From NCBI GenBank assembly GCA_021155195.1, contig JAJNPV010000037.1, forward strand, positions 620,001 through 684,000: a stretch of 64,000 nucleotides of DNA, given 5' to 3'. This document shows, in pieces, positions 7,271-15,738 of the stretch. The notes under the pieces are model-generated. The model saw nothing but the letters and a program-made list of their open reading frames with translations, did no database searches and had not been told where the DNA came from. Source of the DNA: Ohtaekwangia sp. Its GTDB lineage: Bacteria; Bacteroidota; Bacteroidia; Cytophagales; Cyclobacteriaceae. Numbering within the stretch: position 1 is the first letter of the stretch; every line of letters begins with the position of its first letter. The translations under genes were made by a program, and so were the position numbers.

Positions 7271-7562
7271 AAGTATATATACTAAACGTGTCACCATTCT
7301 CAAAGATCATGCTTTGAACACATGTTATGTGGACAATTAGTAAAGAAACTCTTCGAGTGTAGAGATTAGTGCCCGACTAGATTCCGGGAATTTTACCAAA
7401 GTCTGCTCTAGTGCTTGGATTGCCCTATTCGGATCGTGGATTGAAATTAGCTTATGGATACCTGTCAAATCATTAAGCCGTGAAATCAGGATGAAATAGT
7501 ATTCACACGTTATCCCCATTTCTTGATGCTTTGTTCGGTAAACACTCTAAAAACTAAAAGAC
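7271..7562. other. Intergenic region, nothing recognised
   Basis: A 292-base gap between the Spy-like gene and the adhesin gene. It carries no clear terminator, promoter or RNA. A 60-codon open frame on the minus strand (7337-7519) has no signal peptide or recognisable motif and is not called. Confidence 0.4.
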
Positions 7563-8642
7563 ATGAAGTATCCAAAAGCATTTCGACTGCTATCCTTATT
7601 TTCGATTGTGTTCATTTTATTGTTCACAAGCTGTTCAAAAGATGACAATCCATCACCTTCCACACCGCCAACTGTAAATTCTACAAGTCCAACCAACAAT
7701 GCAACTGATGTTCCAAGGAACAATTCAATTACAATAGAATTCAGTGAAGCTATGGACCCAGCTACAATCAATAGCTCAACCGTGGTTGTAAAACAAGGGG
7801 CTAATGTTGTTTCAGGAACGGTAACTTATTCCGGTACTACAGCTACGTTTATACCAACCAATAGTTTATTAGCATTATCGAACTATACGGTTACGGTAAC
7901 TACTGGAGCAAAAACGCTTGCGGGAATTGCTCTTGCTGCCAACAGCGTATCCAGCTTTACTACGGGTGGATCAACCGCTTTACGTACAACTGTTAACTTA
8001 GGTGCTGCGGCAAATTATGTAATTGTTGCCAAGACAGCAATCAATAACAGTTCCACATCAGCCATCACGGGCGATTTAGGCCTTAGCCCTGCAGCTACGT
8101 CTTACATCACAGGTTTGGCTTTGACCAACGCAACTGGTTTTGCGACCTCAAGCCAGGTAACTGGTAAAGTATATGCGGCTGATATGGCTGATCCAACACC
8201 TGTTACCTTAACAACAACAGTCAACAATATGATTACTGCTTATAATGACGCGGCTGGTCGTACACTTCCTGATTTCGTTGAATTAGGTACCGGTAACATT
8301 GGTGGAAAAACATTGACGCAAGGTCTTTATAAATGGGCCGGCAACGTAACTATACCCACCAGCATTGTTATTTCAGGTAGTGCCACGGATGTGTGGATCA
8401 TGCAGATTGCTGGAAATCTTAACGCAAGTTCGGCCATTAATGTAACACTGAGTGGTGGTGCATTGGCAAAGAATATCTTCTGGCAAGTTGCTGGTCAGGT
8501 TACATTAGGTACAACCTCACACTTTGAAGGAATCATCTTGTCGCAAACAGGAATTACTATGCAAACAGGTGCTGTTCTGAATGGTCAGGCACTTGCTCAA
8601 ACTGCTGTGATTCTTGATGCCAACGTAATTACTAAGAAGTAA
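7563..8642 (+). CDS. Ice-binding-like (DUF3494) lipoprotein with Ig-like domain
   Basis: A 359-residue lipoprotein (lipobox TSC, Cys24). Residues about 33-137 form a bacterial Ig-like domain of the SbsA/Big_5 type (STSPTNNATDVPRNNSITIE, then FSEAMDP, ending SFTTGG). Residues about 142-358 match the DUF3494 ice-binding beta-solenoid: NLGAAANYVIVAKTAI, ITGDLGLSP, a long Thr/Ser/Gly-rich repeat region and the end FEGIILSQTGITMQTGAVLNGQALAQ. Such proteins bind ice in cold-adapted bacteria, but close relatives act as adhesins. Its own transcription unit is closed by the hairpin at 8661. Ice binding is a family property, not shown here. Confidence 0.9.
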   Translation: MKYPKAFRLLSLFSIVFILLFTSCSKDDNPSPSTPPTVNSTSPTNNATDVPRNNSITIEFSEAMDPATINSSTVVVKQGANVVSGTVTYSGTTATFIPTNSLLALSNYTVTVTTGAKTLAGIALAANSVSSFTTGGSTALRTTVNLGAAANYVIVAKTAINNSSTSAITGDLGLSPAATSYITGLALTNATGFATSSQVTGKVYAADMADPTPVTLTTTVNNMITAYNDAAGRTLPDFVELGTGNIGGKTLTQGLYKWAGNVTIPTSIVISGSATDVWIMQIAGNLNASSAINVTLSGGALAKNIFWQVAGQVTLGTTSHFEGIILSQTGITMQTGAVLNGQALAQTAVILDANVITKK

Positions 8643-8660
8643 TCGCTAAATGAGAGTAGT

Positions 8661-8688
8661 AAAGGCCGCTTTTTTAAGCGGCCTTTTT
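8661..8688 (+). terminator. Rho-independent terminator
   Basis: A hairpin AAAGGCCGCTT / AAGCGGCCTTT with a TTTT loop, then a T-run on the plus strand. It lies between two converging genes. It should work well for the adhesin gene and less well for the minus-strand dehydrogenase gene, whose side has a short T-run. Confidence 0.88.
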
Positions 8689-8694
8689 ATTTCA

Positions 8695-10401
8695 TTAATT
8701 AGTAGAAGCGCTGACCAACTTATAAATTTTACCATCAGGCTTGGTAGTAAGATAAAGCTCACCCTTGTTATCTCTTCCAAATCGTTCATCTACTTTGTCT
8801 GTACCAGTTAGTTGTTTAAGCGTTTGAATTTTTCCATCTAAGGATACACGCCATTCTTTTATAGGTGCATGACCACCAAGTTGCACATCCTTCATTTCAA
8901 TATAAAACAAGCGACCATGAAAGATGTCTCCAAAAACAAATTTTCCTTGCAACTCAGGTATACTACCCCAATATTCAAATCCACCTGAAATGGCATTACC
9001 TTCATCATGATCATACATGGCCACTGGATACGTGAAGTTATTTTTTTTATCATCTGGTGGCAACGGATAGATGCTATGACGATTTCCAGAAAGATCAATC
9101 ACAAAACTTCCTTCCCGCACGGGCCATCCAAAGTCATTGCCAGCTTCAACGATACACAAAGATTCAATGTTGTGTTGCCCGATATTTGGCACTAACATTA
9201 GGCCTGATTGACTCCAGGTGATTCGATGCGGGTTTCGAAAACCATAGGCAAAAATTTCTGTTGCCGTTCTTTCATTTGAATTTTTAACAAATGGATTGGT
9301 TTTAGGTATTCCGTATTTACCATTTTTACTATCTCTTCCTTTAGGATCAATCCTGAGTATAGTGCCCCATATTTTTTCTGTGCTATGGCAGAGATAAGCA
9401 AGATCCCTTTCTGCACTTCCTCCGTCTCCGATGCCAATATAGAGTAGTCCATAGTCGTCTTCACCAGGTTTTGATAAAGAGTTGAAGGTGATTTCCTGCA
9501 TGCCATGCGAGGTGCCAACCATGTTTACCCTTAATATCTCTCGTTGTTGACCCGAGAAGGAATTAGCAGCGGGTGTGTTTGTCTTCCATTCCGTAAGTAC
9601 CCATTGCGTGGCAACTTTGATTGAATCTGGAAATTCAAAATCTGCTTTGGCTGAATTTGGATTCTCTGAATGAGAGGTATACAATAACCCGTTCTTCAAA
9701 AAGTCTGGATGAAAAGCGAAACTTCCAAAACCAGTTGCCCATCCGGGCTTATTCATAAGATTGGGTTTCAGTTTTCTTAGGTCCAAATAGGCTTCCGGAT
9801 TTTTTCCATTCAAGTGATAGAGTACTCCGTTAATATCAACCACAAATAATTCGTTCGACTTAGGCTGTTGAACTAGTTTTGTAATTCTGGTTCTTGGTGA
9901 AGTTTCGGAGGATGTCGGAATTTGCGTAACCAACTCGAGGTTTACAACGAGATCCGACATTGGAATGGGTTCAGGGATCGGATCTTTTATTGCGTTGGGA
10001 TCAAGGTTCGCTTTTCGTGGATTAGGTGCCTTTGAGGTATGGATGAAAGCTACGATTCCATTCAATTCTTCATCTGATAAATAATTGAATGCTGGCATAT
10101 GTGTTTTGAATTTTTCAAATAGTTGTTTTGCTCGTTCGTCCCCCGATTCAATAATTGCCTTTGGATTTTTTATAAAGTCTTTAATCCATTCTGAAGAAAC
10201 GGTTTGCGTAAGCCCGCCTAAATGGGGTCCCATTCCATCCACGCTGAAATTATGGCAGGAAGAACAATTTTGTGAGAATTTTAATTGGCCCATGGCAATC
10301 ATGGTTGAGTCAGTTGAAATAGAAGATGTATCCACTTCGGTAGACTTGGAACAACTGGAGAACAATGCTGCGACTAAGCAGAAGGCTATGATTGACTTCA
10401 T
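8695..10401 (-). CDS. Cytochrome c / PQQ-type sorbosone dehydrogenase fusion lipoprotein
   Basis: A 568-residue lipoprotein (lipobox SSC, Cys17). Residues about 35-125 are a class I cytochrome c: heme-binding CSSCH at 46-50, GMGPHLGGL, and a likely Met ligand in THMPAF. Residues about 150-565 are a glucose/sorbosone dehydrogenase six-bladed propeller (GSFAFHPDF, YIGIGDGG, AYGFRNPHRI, NIGQHNIESLCIVEAGNDFGWP cut into shorter recognisable segments, GGFEYWG). The cytochrome would carry electrons from the oxidised substrate. PQQ dependence is a family assumption; no PQQ biosynthesis gene is present here. It stands alone, divergent from the GH106-like gene, with which it shares a 90-base upstream region. 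Confidence 0.88.
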   Translation of the reverse strand: MKSIIAFCLVAALFSSCSKSTEVDTSSISTDSTMIAMGQLKFSQNCSSCHNFSVDGMGPHLGGLTQTVSSEWIKDFIKNPKAIIESGDERAKQLFEKFKTHMPAFNYLSDEELNGIVAFIHTSKAPNPRKANLDPNAIKDPIPEPIPMSDLVVNLELVTQIPTSSETSPRTRITKLVQQPKSNELFVVDINGVLYHLNGKNPEAYLDLRKLKPNLMNKPGWATGFGSFAFHPDFLKNGLLYTSHSENPNSAKADFEFPDSIKVATQWVLTEWKTNTPAANSFSGQQREILRVNMVGTSHGMQEITFNSLSKPGEDDYGLLYIGIGDGGSAERDLAYLCHSTEKIWGTILRIDPKGRDSKNGKYGIPKTNPFVKNSNERTATEIFAYGFRNPHRITWSQSGLMLVPNIGQHNIESLCIVEAGNDFGWPVREGSFVIDLSGNRHSIYPLPPDDKKNNFTYPVAMYDHDEGNAISGGFEYWGSIPELQGKFVFGDIFHGRLFYIEMKDVQLGGHAPIKEWRVSLDGKIQTLKQLTGTDKVDERFGRDNKGELYLTTKPDGKIYKLVSASTN

Positions 10402-10491
10402 TGGTGTAAATTATAAACGATCGATACCAAAATTCACCTAATTTTAATGAACCTACTTATAAGACTGATTTGACACCGTTAACCCTTAATT

Positions 10492-13470
10492 ATGAATTGT
10501 AAAATTATTTTTGAAGGCATTAGGATGCATGGCGTAATACACAGAACTGTTATTGGAGTGTGCTTTGTATTGTTAATGCTTTCATGTAGTCCTCAGCCAA
10601 AAGTAAAACCGGGTTGGCCAACTATTTCGCATGAGACAAAACCGTGGAGCCGTTGGTGGTGGCATGGAAATGTGTTAACCAAAGAAGGCATCACGGCTGA
10701 AATGGAAGCATATCAAAAAGCAGGCTTGGGTGGATTGGAAATTACACCCATCTATGGAGTGTTTGGCGAGGAAGAGGCTTTCATTGATTACTTGTCGCCT
10801 GAATGGATGGATTTATTTCTTCATACCTTAAAGGAAGCTGAGCGATTAGATCTTGGGATTGATATGGCAACCGGAACAGGCTGGCCATTTGGTGGGCCGT
10901 GGGTGAAAAGTGAGGATGCGTGCAAGAATATGCACTACAACGTGTATGAATTAAAACAGGGGCAAAGCTTGAAAGAGAAAATTGAGTTTACCCAACAACC
11001 ACTTTTGCGCGCGGTGGGTAATCAGGTTTATGAAGTTTCCTCCTCTTTTGGAGAGGGGCGGAGTGAAGCCTCAAAGAGAACCAACAAGGAACCACTTATT
11101 AAGGTTGAGATGAAAAGATTAGACATAAAAGATTTGGTTGAGCCGATTGAGAAGAATGAAAATTTGCAGGCACTTGCATTGGATCAGGTTCAATTTGAAA
11201 AGCCTTTGAAGTTGCAGGTGTTGATGGGCTATAGCGATGAAGGAGCAGTAATTAATTTGACAACGAACGTTGACTCAACCGGTAAATTGAATTGGGTCGC
11301 CCCCGAAGGTAATTGGAAATTGTATGCCGTATTTGAAGGTTGGCATGGCAAGATGGTAGAACGTGCCGGACCCGGTGGTGAAGGCAATGTGATTGATCAT
11401 TTTTCGGCAACGGCACTTAAAAATTATCTAAATCGGTTTGATAGCGCATTCGCGGGAAAGGATATTCAATCGCTGCGAAGTTTTTTTAATGACTCCTATG
11501 AGGTAGATGATGCGCGGGGCTCAGCAGACTGGACACCCACCTTGTTTGATGAGTTTACGAAGCGAAGAGGCTATGACCTCCGCGAACATTTACCAGCCTT
11601 GTTTAGTAAATCAAATGATGAAATGAACAAGAGAATCTTGTCTGATTATCGGGAGACAATTTCTGAAATGTTGTTGGATAACTTTACGCAGCAATGGACA
11701 ACCTGGGCACATGATAAATCAGCTCTTGTTCGTAATCAGGCGCATGGTTCACCAGCCAATATTCTTGATTTATATGCCACGGTGGATATTCCAGAGATTG
11801 AAGGTGTGGAGCCTTTGAGAATCAAGATGGCCTCTTCAGCAGGAAATGTTACCGGTAAAAAATTAGTGTCCTCCGAATCTGCAACCTGGTTGAATGAACA
11901 CTTTGAGTCAAACTTGTCGGATATAAAAATTGCACTCGATCGGTTTATGTTGAATGGAGTGAATCATATTTTTTATCATGGCACCACCTATTCACCTGCT
12001 GATGAGCCGTGGCCGGGTCGATTGTTTTACGCGTCTGTCCATCTGAACCCAAGAAATTCTTTGTGGAAAGATTTTGATGCCTTGAATAATTATGTAGCGC
12101 GATGTCAATCCTTCTTGCAGAATTCAACACCTGACAATGATGTGTTGTTATATTATCCGGTGTACGATCGGTTGGCCACTCCCGGAAACGAAATGATTGA
12201 ACACTTCGATGGCATTGGTAAGCAATTTGAAAACACTCCTTTTGAAAGAACTGCTAAGTCAATGCAGGAAAGTGGGTATGCATTTGATTATATCTCGGAT
12301 AAGCAAATTGGAAAAGTGAGTTTTGAAGCGAACGCATTGAAAACAGAAGGCAACAGTTTTTATCAGACATTGATTATTCCGAAGTGTGAATTTATTCCTG
12401 CTCGCACCCTGCAAAAGATAATTGCCTTAGCCGAAAGCGGGGTAACTGTTATTGCGCTGGAAGGATTACCCGTCAATGCTTCAGGATATTCGAATCTTGA
12501 GAGCAATCAGAAACTATTTGACGAGACTATTAATAAGCTGAAAGATCAAACAGAAATTTCTCAAGGTATTACTGAAATTAAAGTAGGGAAGGGAAGAGTG
12601 TTGGTAGGGGAGAACGCAAATACACTTCTTGCTCATGCATCTATTCGAAACGAGTCAATGACTGATTTAGGAATTGATTTCATTCGAAAGAAGGAAACAG
12701 GTAACAGAACTAGCTACATGATCGTCAATCAAAATGATGAATTGTTTGAAGGATGGCTTCCGGTGAATGTTAAATCAAAGTTTGCTGTGCTCTATGATCC
12801 CATGACTGGTGAATATGGAAAAGCAAACACAAGAGTGTCAGCTAGCGGTAATTTGGAAATTAATGTTCGCCTCACTACTAAGCAGACCTTGTTCATTGAA
12901 ACGTATGAGCAGGAACCAGAAATTAACTCATTCAATAATTACTCACTTACTGGAACCAAGATTCCCTTAACGGGAAAGTGGGAAGTCACTTTTACAGATG
13001 GTGGGCCAACCCTTCCCGTTACTATTAATACAGACACTCTCACTTCATGGACTAATTTTGGGGGCGGGGAGTATCAAAACTTTTCCGGAACGGCTTCGTA
13101 CAAAATTAATTTTAGTAAACCCGAATCAGGTGAATGGGTACTTGATTTAGGGAAAGTGAAAGAAAGTGCAGAGGTTTTCTTAAATGGGAAATTAATTGGT
13201 ACGTTAATCGGTCCTGTTTATCAAATTCAACTTAGCAATTCTGATTTGAAAGATGACAACGTACTGGAAATTCAAGTCTCCAATCTAATGGCCAATCGCA
13301 TTGCTGACTTAGATAAGCGGAATGTATTCTGGAAGAAATTTTACAACGTGAATTTCCCGGCTCGCAAATCCGAAAACAGGAGAAATGGATTGTTCGATGC
13401 TTCTGGGTGGGAGCCAAGAGAGTCAGGGTTGATGGGGCCGGTCACATTAATTGAGATACTTCAAAAGTAA
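10492..13470 (+). CDS. GH106-like glycoside hydrolase (putative alpha-L-rhamnosidase), lipoprotein
   Basis: A 992-residue protein. The N-terminal region reads KPWSRWWWHGNVLTKEGI and GLGGLEITPIYG, typical of the GH106-like alpha-L-rhamnosidase group; the barrel continues to about residue 700. A C-terminal jelly-roll (about 855-990) shows YKINFSKPESGEWVLDLGKV and ESAEVFLNGKLIGTL, the sugar-binding fold seen in GH2 and GH106 enzymes. The signal peptide has a lipobox (LSC). An in-frame ATG at 10525 would give a more usual signal length and may be the real start. The enzyme would remove rhamnose or a related sugar from plant or algal polysaccharide outside the cell. A palindromic repeat lies in frame near residues 182-196. 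Confidence 0.82.
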   Translation: MNCKIIFEGIRMHGVIHRTVIGVCFVLLMLSCSPQPKVKPGWPTISHETKPWSRWWWHGNVLTKEGITAEMEAYQKAGLGGLEITPIYGVFGEEEAFIDYLSPEWMDLFLHTLKEAERLDLGIDMATGTGWPFGGPWVKSEDACKNMHYNVYELKQGQSLKEKIEFTQQPLLRAVGNQVYEVSSSFGEGRSEASKRTNKEPLIKVEMKRLDIKDLVEPIEKNENLQALALDQVQFEKPLKLQVLMGYSDEGAVINLTTNVDSTGKLNWVAPEGNWKLYAVFEGWHGKMVERAGPGGEGNVIDHFSATALKNYLNRFDSAFAGKDIQSLRSFFNDSYEVDDARGSADWTPTLFDEFTKRRGYDLREHLPALFSKSNDEMNKRILSDYRETISEMLLDNFTQQWTTWAHDKSALVRNQAHGSPANILDLYATVDIPEIEGVEPLRIKMASSAGNVTGKKLVSSESATWLNEHFESNLSDIKIALDRFMLNGVNHIFYHGTTYSPADEPWPGRLFYASVHLNPRNSLWKDFDALNNYVARCQSFLQNSTPDNDVLLYYPVYDRLATPGNEMIEHFDGIGKQFENTPFERTAKSMQESGYAFDYISDKQIGKVSFEANALKTEGNSFYQTLIIPKCEFIPARTLQKIIALAESGVTVIALEGLPVNASGYSNLESNQKLFDETINKLKDQTEISQGITEIKVGKGRVLVGENANTLLAHASIRNESMTDLGIDFIRKKETGNRTSYMIVNQNDELFEGWLPVNVKSKFAVLYDPMTGEYGKANTRVSASGNLEINVRLTTKQTLFIETYEQEPEINSFNNYSLTGTKIPLTGKWEVTFTDGGPTLPVTINTDTLTSWTNFGGGEYQNFSGTASYKINFSKPESGEWVLDLGKVKESAEVFLNGKLIGTLIGPVYQIQLSNSDLKDDNVLEIQVSNLMANRIADLDKRNVFWKKFYNVNFPARKSENRRNGLFDASGWEPRESGLMGPVTLIEILQK
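11038..11076 (+). repeat. Palindromic repeat inside the GH106-like gene
   Basis: The segment contains TCCTCTTTTGGAGAGGGGCG followed by GAGTGAAGCC. It is the same kind of palindrome as the one at 32449 (shared core TGGAGAGGGG, then CGG.GTGA.G). It is in frame and encodes SSFGEGRSEASK, a low-complexity insert between otherwise normal sequence. Confidence 0.5.
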
Positions 13471-13477
13471 ATTTCAT

Positions 13478-13579
13478 CTGTCAGCCTGAGCCTGCCCGCA
13501 CGAAGCCGTTTCGGCAAAGGCAGGCTTGTCGAAGGCGATTTAAACCCAAAGAGAGGTTTCGACAGGCTCACCCTGACTG
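13478..13579. repeat. Composite palindromic intergenic repeat
   Basis: Left arm CTGTCAGCCTGAGCCTG (13478-13494) is roughly the reverse complement of the right arm TTCGACAGGCTCACCCTGAC (13558-13577). Nested inside is a second inverted repeat, GCCTGCC (13490-13496) with GGCAGGC (13519-13525). It lies between two converging genes and could form a large hairpin, so it may also act as a terminator. Confidence 0.7.
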
Positions 13580-13602
13580 TAGGTAATAGTATTAAGCTAG
13601 CT

Positions 13603-15738
13603 TCATTGACCTTTTAATTGAGCTAACGCTTTCTCAACTTCTTGCACAGGAAGTTTACAGACTTTATCTCTACAGACATAAATCATTGTTTTACCAACGA
13701 CTAATTTATTTTCAAGCAAAGGAAGATTTTCTTGCGTGCCACCCATGAATAAACTAGTAGGCAAATATTGTTGTTGAATGTCATGACTTTTCTTTAGTGC
13801 GTCTTCGCCCATGACGGCTACTTCAAAAGGTTGATAGGCTACAATTCCAGAGATGCGTGCCCAGTTGGCATGGAAAGGATCAAGTGTTGATGGATTTTGT
13901 GTGATTTGAGCAACCATGGCATTACTCATTGCTTTCATTTTATCCTCGCCATAATATTCTCCCAATTGAACAAGCACCTCAGCCATCACGGAATTGGAAG
14001 ATGGGATTACATTATCACTCAATTCCATTGTTCGCACAACAAGCTGATCAGATTGGTCTGAGGTGTAGAAAAACATTCCTGTGTTTTCGTCATAAAAATG
14101 TTTAACTGCGTATTGAGTTAACTTTTGAGACAATTCAAGCCAATGGATATCAAATGTTGCCTGAAATAATTTTAAATATGCTTTTGCCAGTAAAGCATAG
14201 TCGTCAAGAAAGGCATCTATACTACCGTTGTTGCCTTGCAAGTTTCGCCACAATCCACCATCCTTTCGCATGCCTTTTTGCTCGATAAACCGTGCGTTGG
14301 TCAATGCAACTTCCATGTACTCATTTTTATTGAGCGCATTGTACGCATCCAAATATCCCATTAGCATGAGTGCATTCCAACCGGTAAGAATTTTATCATC
14401 ACTGGTTGGGTGGATGCGTTTATTCCGAGCATCGAAAAGAATCTTCTTTGAATTTGAAATAACCTGATCTAGCTCGCTAATTGTTAATGAGTGTTTGTGG
14501 GCAATCTCATCATCGGTTGAAGTTCGATACAGAACATTTTTTCCTTCTTCCCAATTTCCATCTTCGGTGATAGTGTAATAGTCAAAAAAGATGGGGGCGG
14601 ACTTATCATCTAATAACTTTTCAAGTTCTGCTTTCGTCCACACATAAAATTTACCTTCTTCACCTTCACTGTCTGCATTTATTGATGAGTAAAAACCTCC
14701 TTCCGAAGAAGTTAATTCATTTTTGATAAACGAAAGTGTTTCAGTGATCACTTTCTCATAATCAGGAGAATGAGTCACCTGATAAGCATGAGAATACAAA
14801 CTTATAAGTTGAGCATTATCGTAAAGCATTTTTTCGAAATGCGGAACTTTCCATTCCGTATCTGTTGCGTATCGCGCAAAGCCACCGGCCAAGTGATCAT
14901 AAATTCCACCCGAAGCCATTTTATCAAGTGTGAGCGTAACTGCGTCTAATGATTTATTTTCACCGGTCAGGTAATGATGTTGTAATAGGTTTTCCCAGAT
15001 AACAGGCATTGGAAATTTTTGTGAGCCTGCTAGTCCGCCATGTTCAAAATCAATTTCAGGTTGCCAACTTGAAAAGATGTCTTGATAGTTCTTCCTGGTA
15101 AAATTGATTTGATTGTTTTCGGGAACAGAAATTAAATCCGTTGCTTGAATATTGCGCGTGATTGCATCGGCCTGTATCACTACTTTGTTGTAATCATTTT
15201 TATACGTATCAAGAATTTGTTGCAACACTTTTAGCCATTGTTCTTTCGGAAAATAGGTGGCCACGTAAAATGGTTTTCCGTCCGGCAGAGCAAACGCATT
15301 CAACGGCCAACCGGCATTGCCCGAAATTAATTGAGCTGCATGGATGTAGATCTGATCAATATCGGGTCGTTCTTCGCGATCAACTTTTATGGAAACAAAA
15401 TTTTCATTCATGATGCGCGCCACGGTTGTATCCATGAATGATTCTTCTTCCATTACATGACACCAATGGCAAGAGGCATAGCCAACGCTTACAATCAAAG
15501 GCTTTCGTTCATTCTTTGCTTTTTCAAGAGCTTCAGGTCCCCACTCATACCAATCAACAGGATTATCGGCATGCCCTTTCAAATACGGACTTCTTGCTTG
15601 CCCCAGTCGATTGAAATACTGTTCTGTATTTTTTTTTGATTCACATTGAGCAAGTAGAACTAAAAGAGCAAGGGAATATGTAAATCGAAAATTCAAAATC
15701 TTTAAATTATTGACTTTCGAATGCCCTGAGTTTGTCAT
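13603..15738 (-). CDS. YyaL/SSP411-type thioredoxin-domain protein, lipoprotein
   Basis: A 711-residue protein. The N-terminal thioredoxin-like domain (about 45-200) carries SPYLKGHADNPVDWYEW and the CHWC active-site motif at 90-93 (SVGYASCHWCHVMEEESF); the rest is an alpha/alpha-toroid like those of sugar epimerases and glycosidases. This is the usual two-part layout of the family, whose function is not established. A hydrophobic N-terminal segment with a Cys at 32 suggests lipoprotein export, unusual for a family often found in the cytoplasm. The start overlaps the upstream FG-GAP gene by 32 bases, so they are likely co-translated. Confidence 0.88.
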   Translation of the reverse strand: MTNSGHSKVNNLKILNFRFTYSLALLVLLAQCESKKNTEQYFNRLGQARSPYLKGHADNPVDWYEWGPEALEKAKNERKPLIVSVGYASCHWCHVMEEESFMDTTVARIMNENFVSIKVDREERPDIDQIYIHAAQLISGNAGWPLNAFALPDGKPFYVATYFPKEQWLKVLQQILDTYKNDYNKVVIQADAITRNIQATDLISVPENNQINFTRKNYQDIFSSWQPEIDFEHGGLAGSQKFPMPVIWENLLQHHYLTGENKSLDAVTLTLDKMASGGIYDHLAGGFARYATDTEWKVPHFEKMLYDNAQLISLYSHAYQVTHSPDYEKVITETLSFIKNELTSSEGGFYSSINADSEGEEGKFYVWTKAELEKLLDDKSAPIFFDYYTITEDGNWEEGKNVLYRTSTDDEIAHKHSLTISELDQVISNSKKILFDARNKRIHPTSDDKILTGWNALMLMGYLDAYNALNKNEYMEVALTNARFIEQKGMRKDGGLWRNLQGNNGSIDAFLDDYALLAKAYLKLFQATFDIHWLELSQKLTQYAVKHFYDENTGMFFYTSDQSDQLVVRTMELSDNVIPSSNSVMAEVLVQLGEYYGEDKMKAMSNAMVAQITQNPSTLDPFHANWARISGIVAYQPFEVAVMGEDALKKSHDIQQQYLPTSLFMGGTQENLPLLENKLVVGKTMIYVCRDKVCKLPVQEVEKALAQLKGQ

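Noticed and set aside
7337..7519. A 60-codon minus-strand frame in the gap before the adhesin gene
   Set aside because: It has no recognisable domain, no clear start context and no neighbour on that strand.
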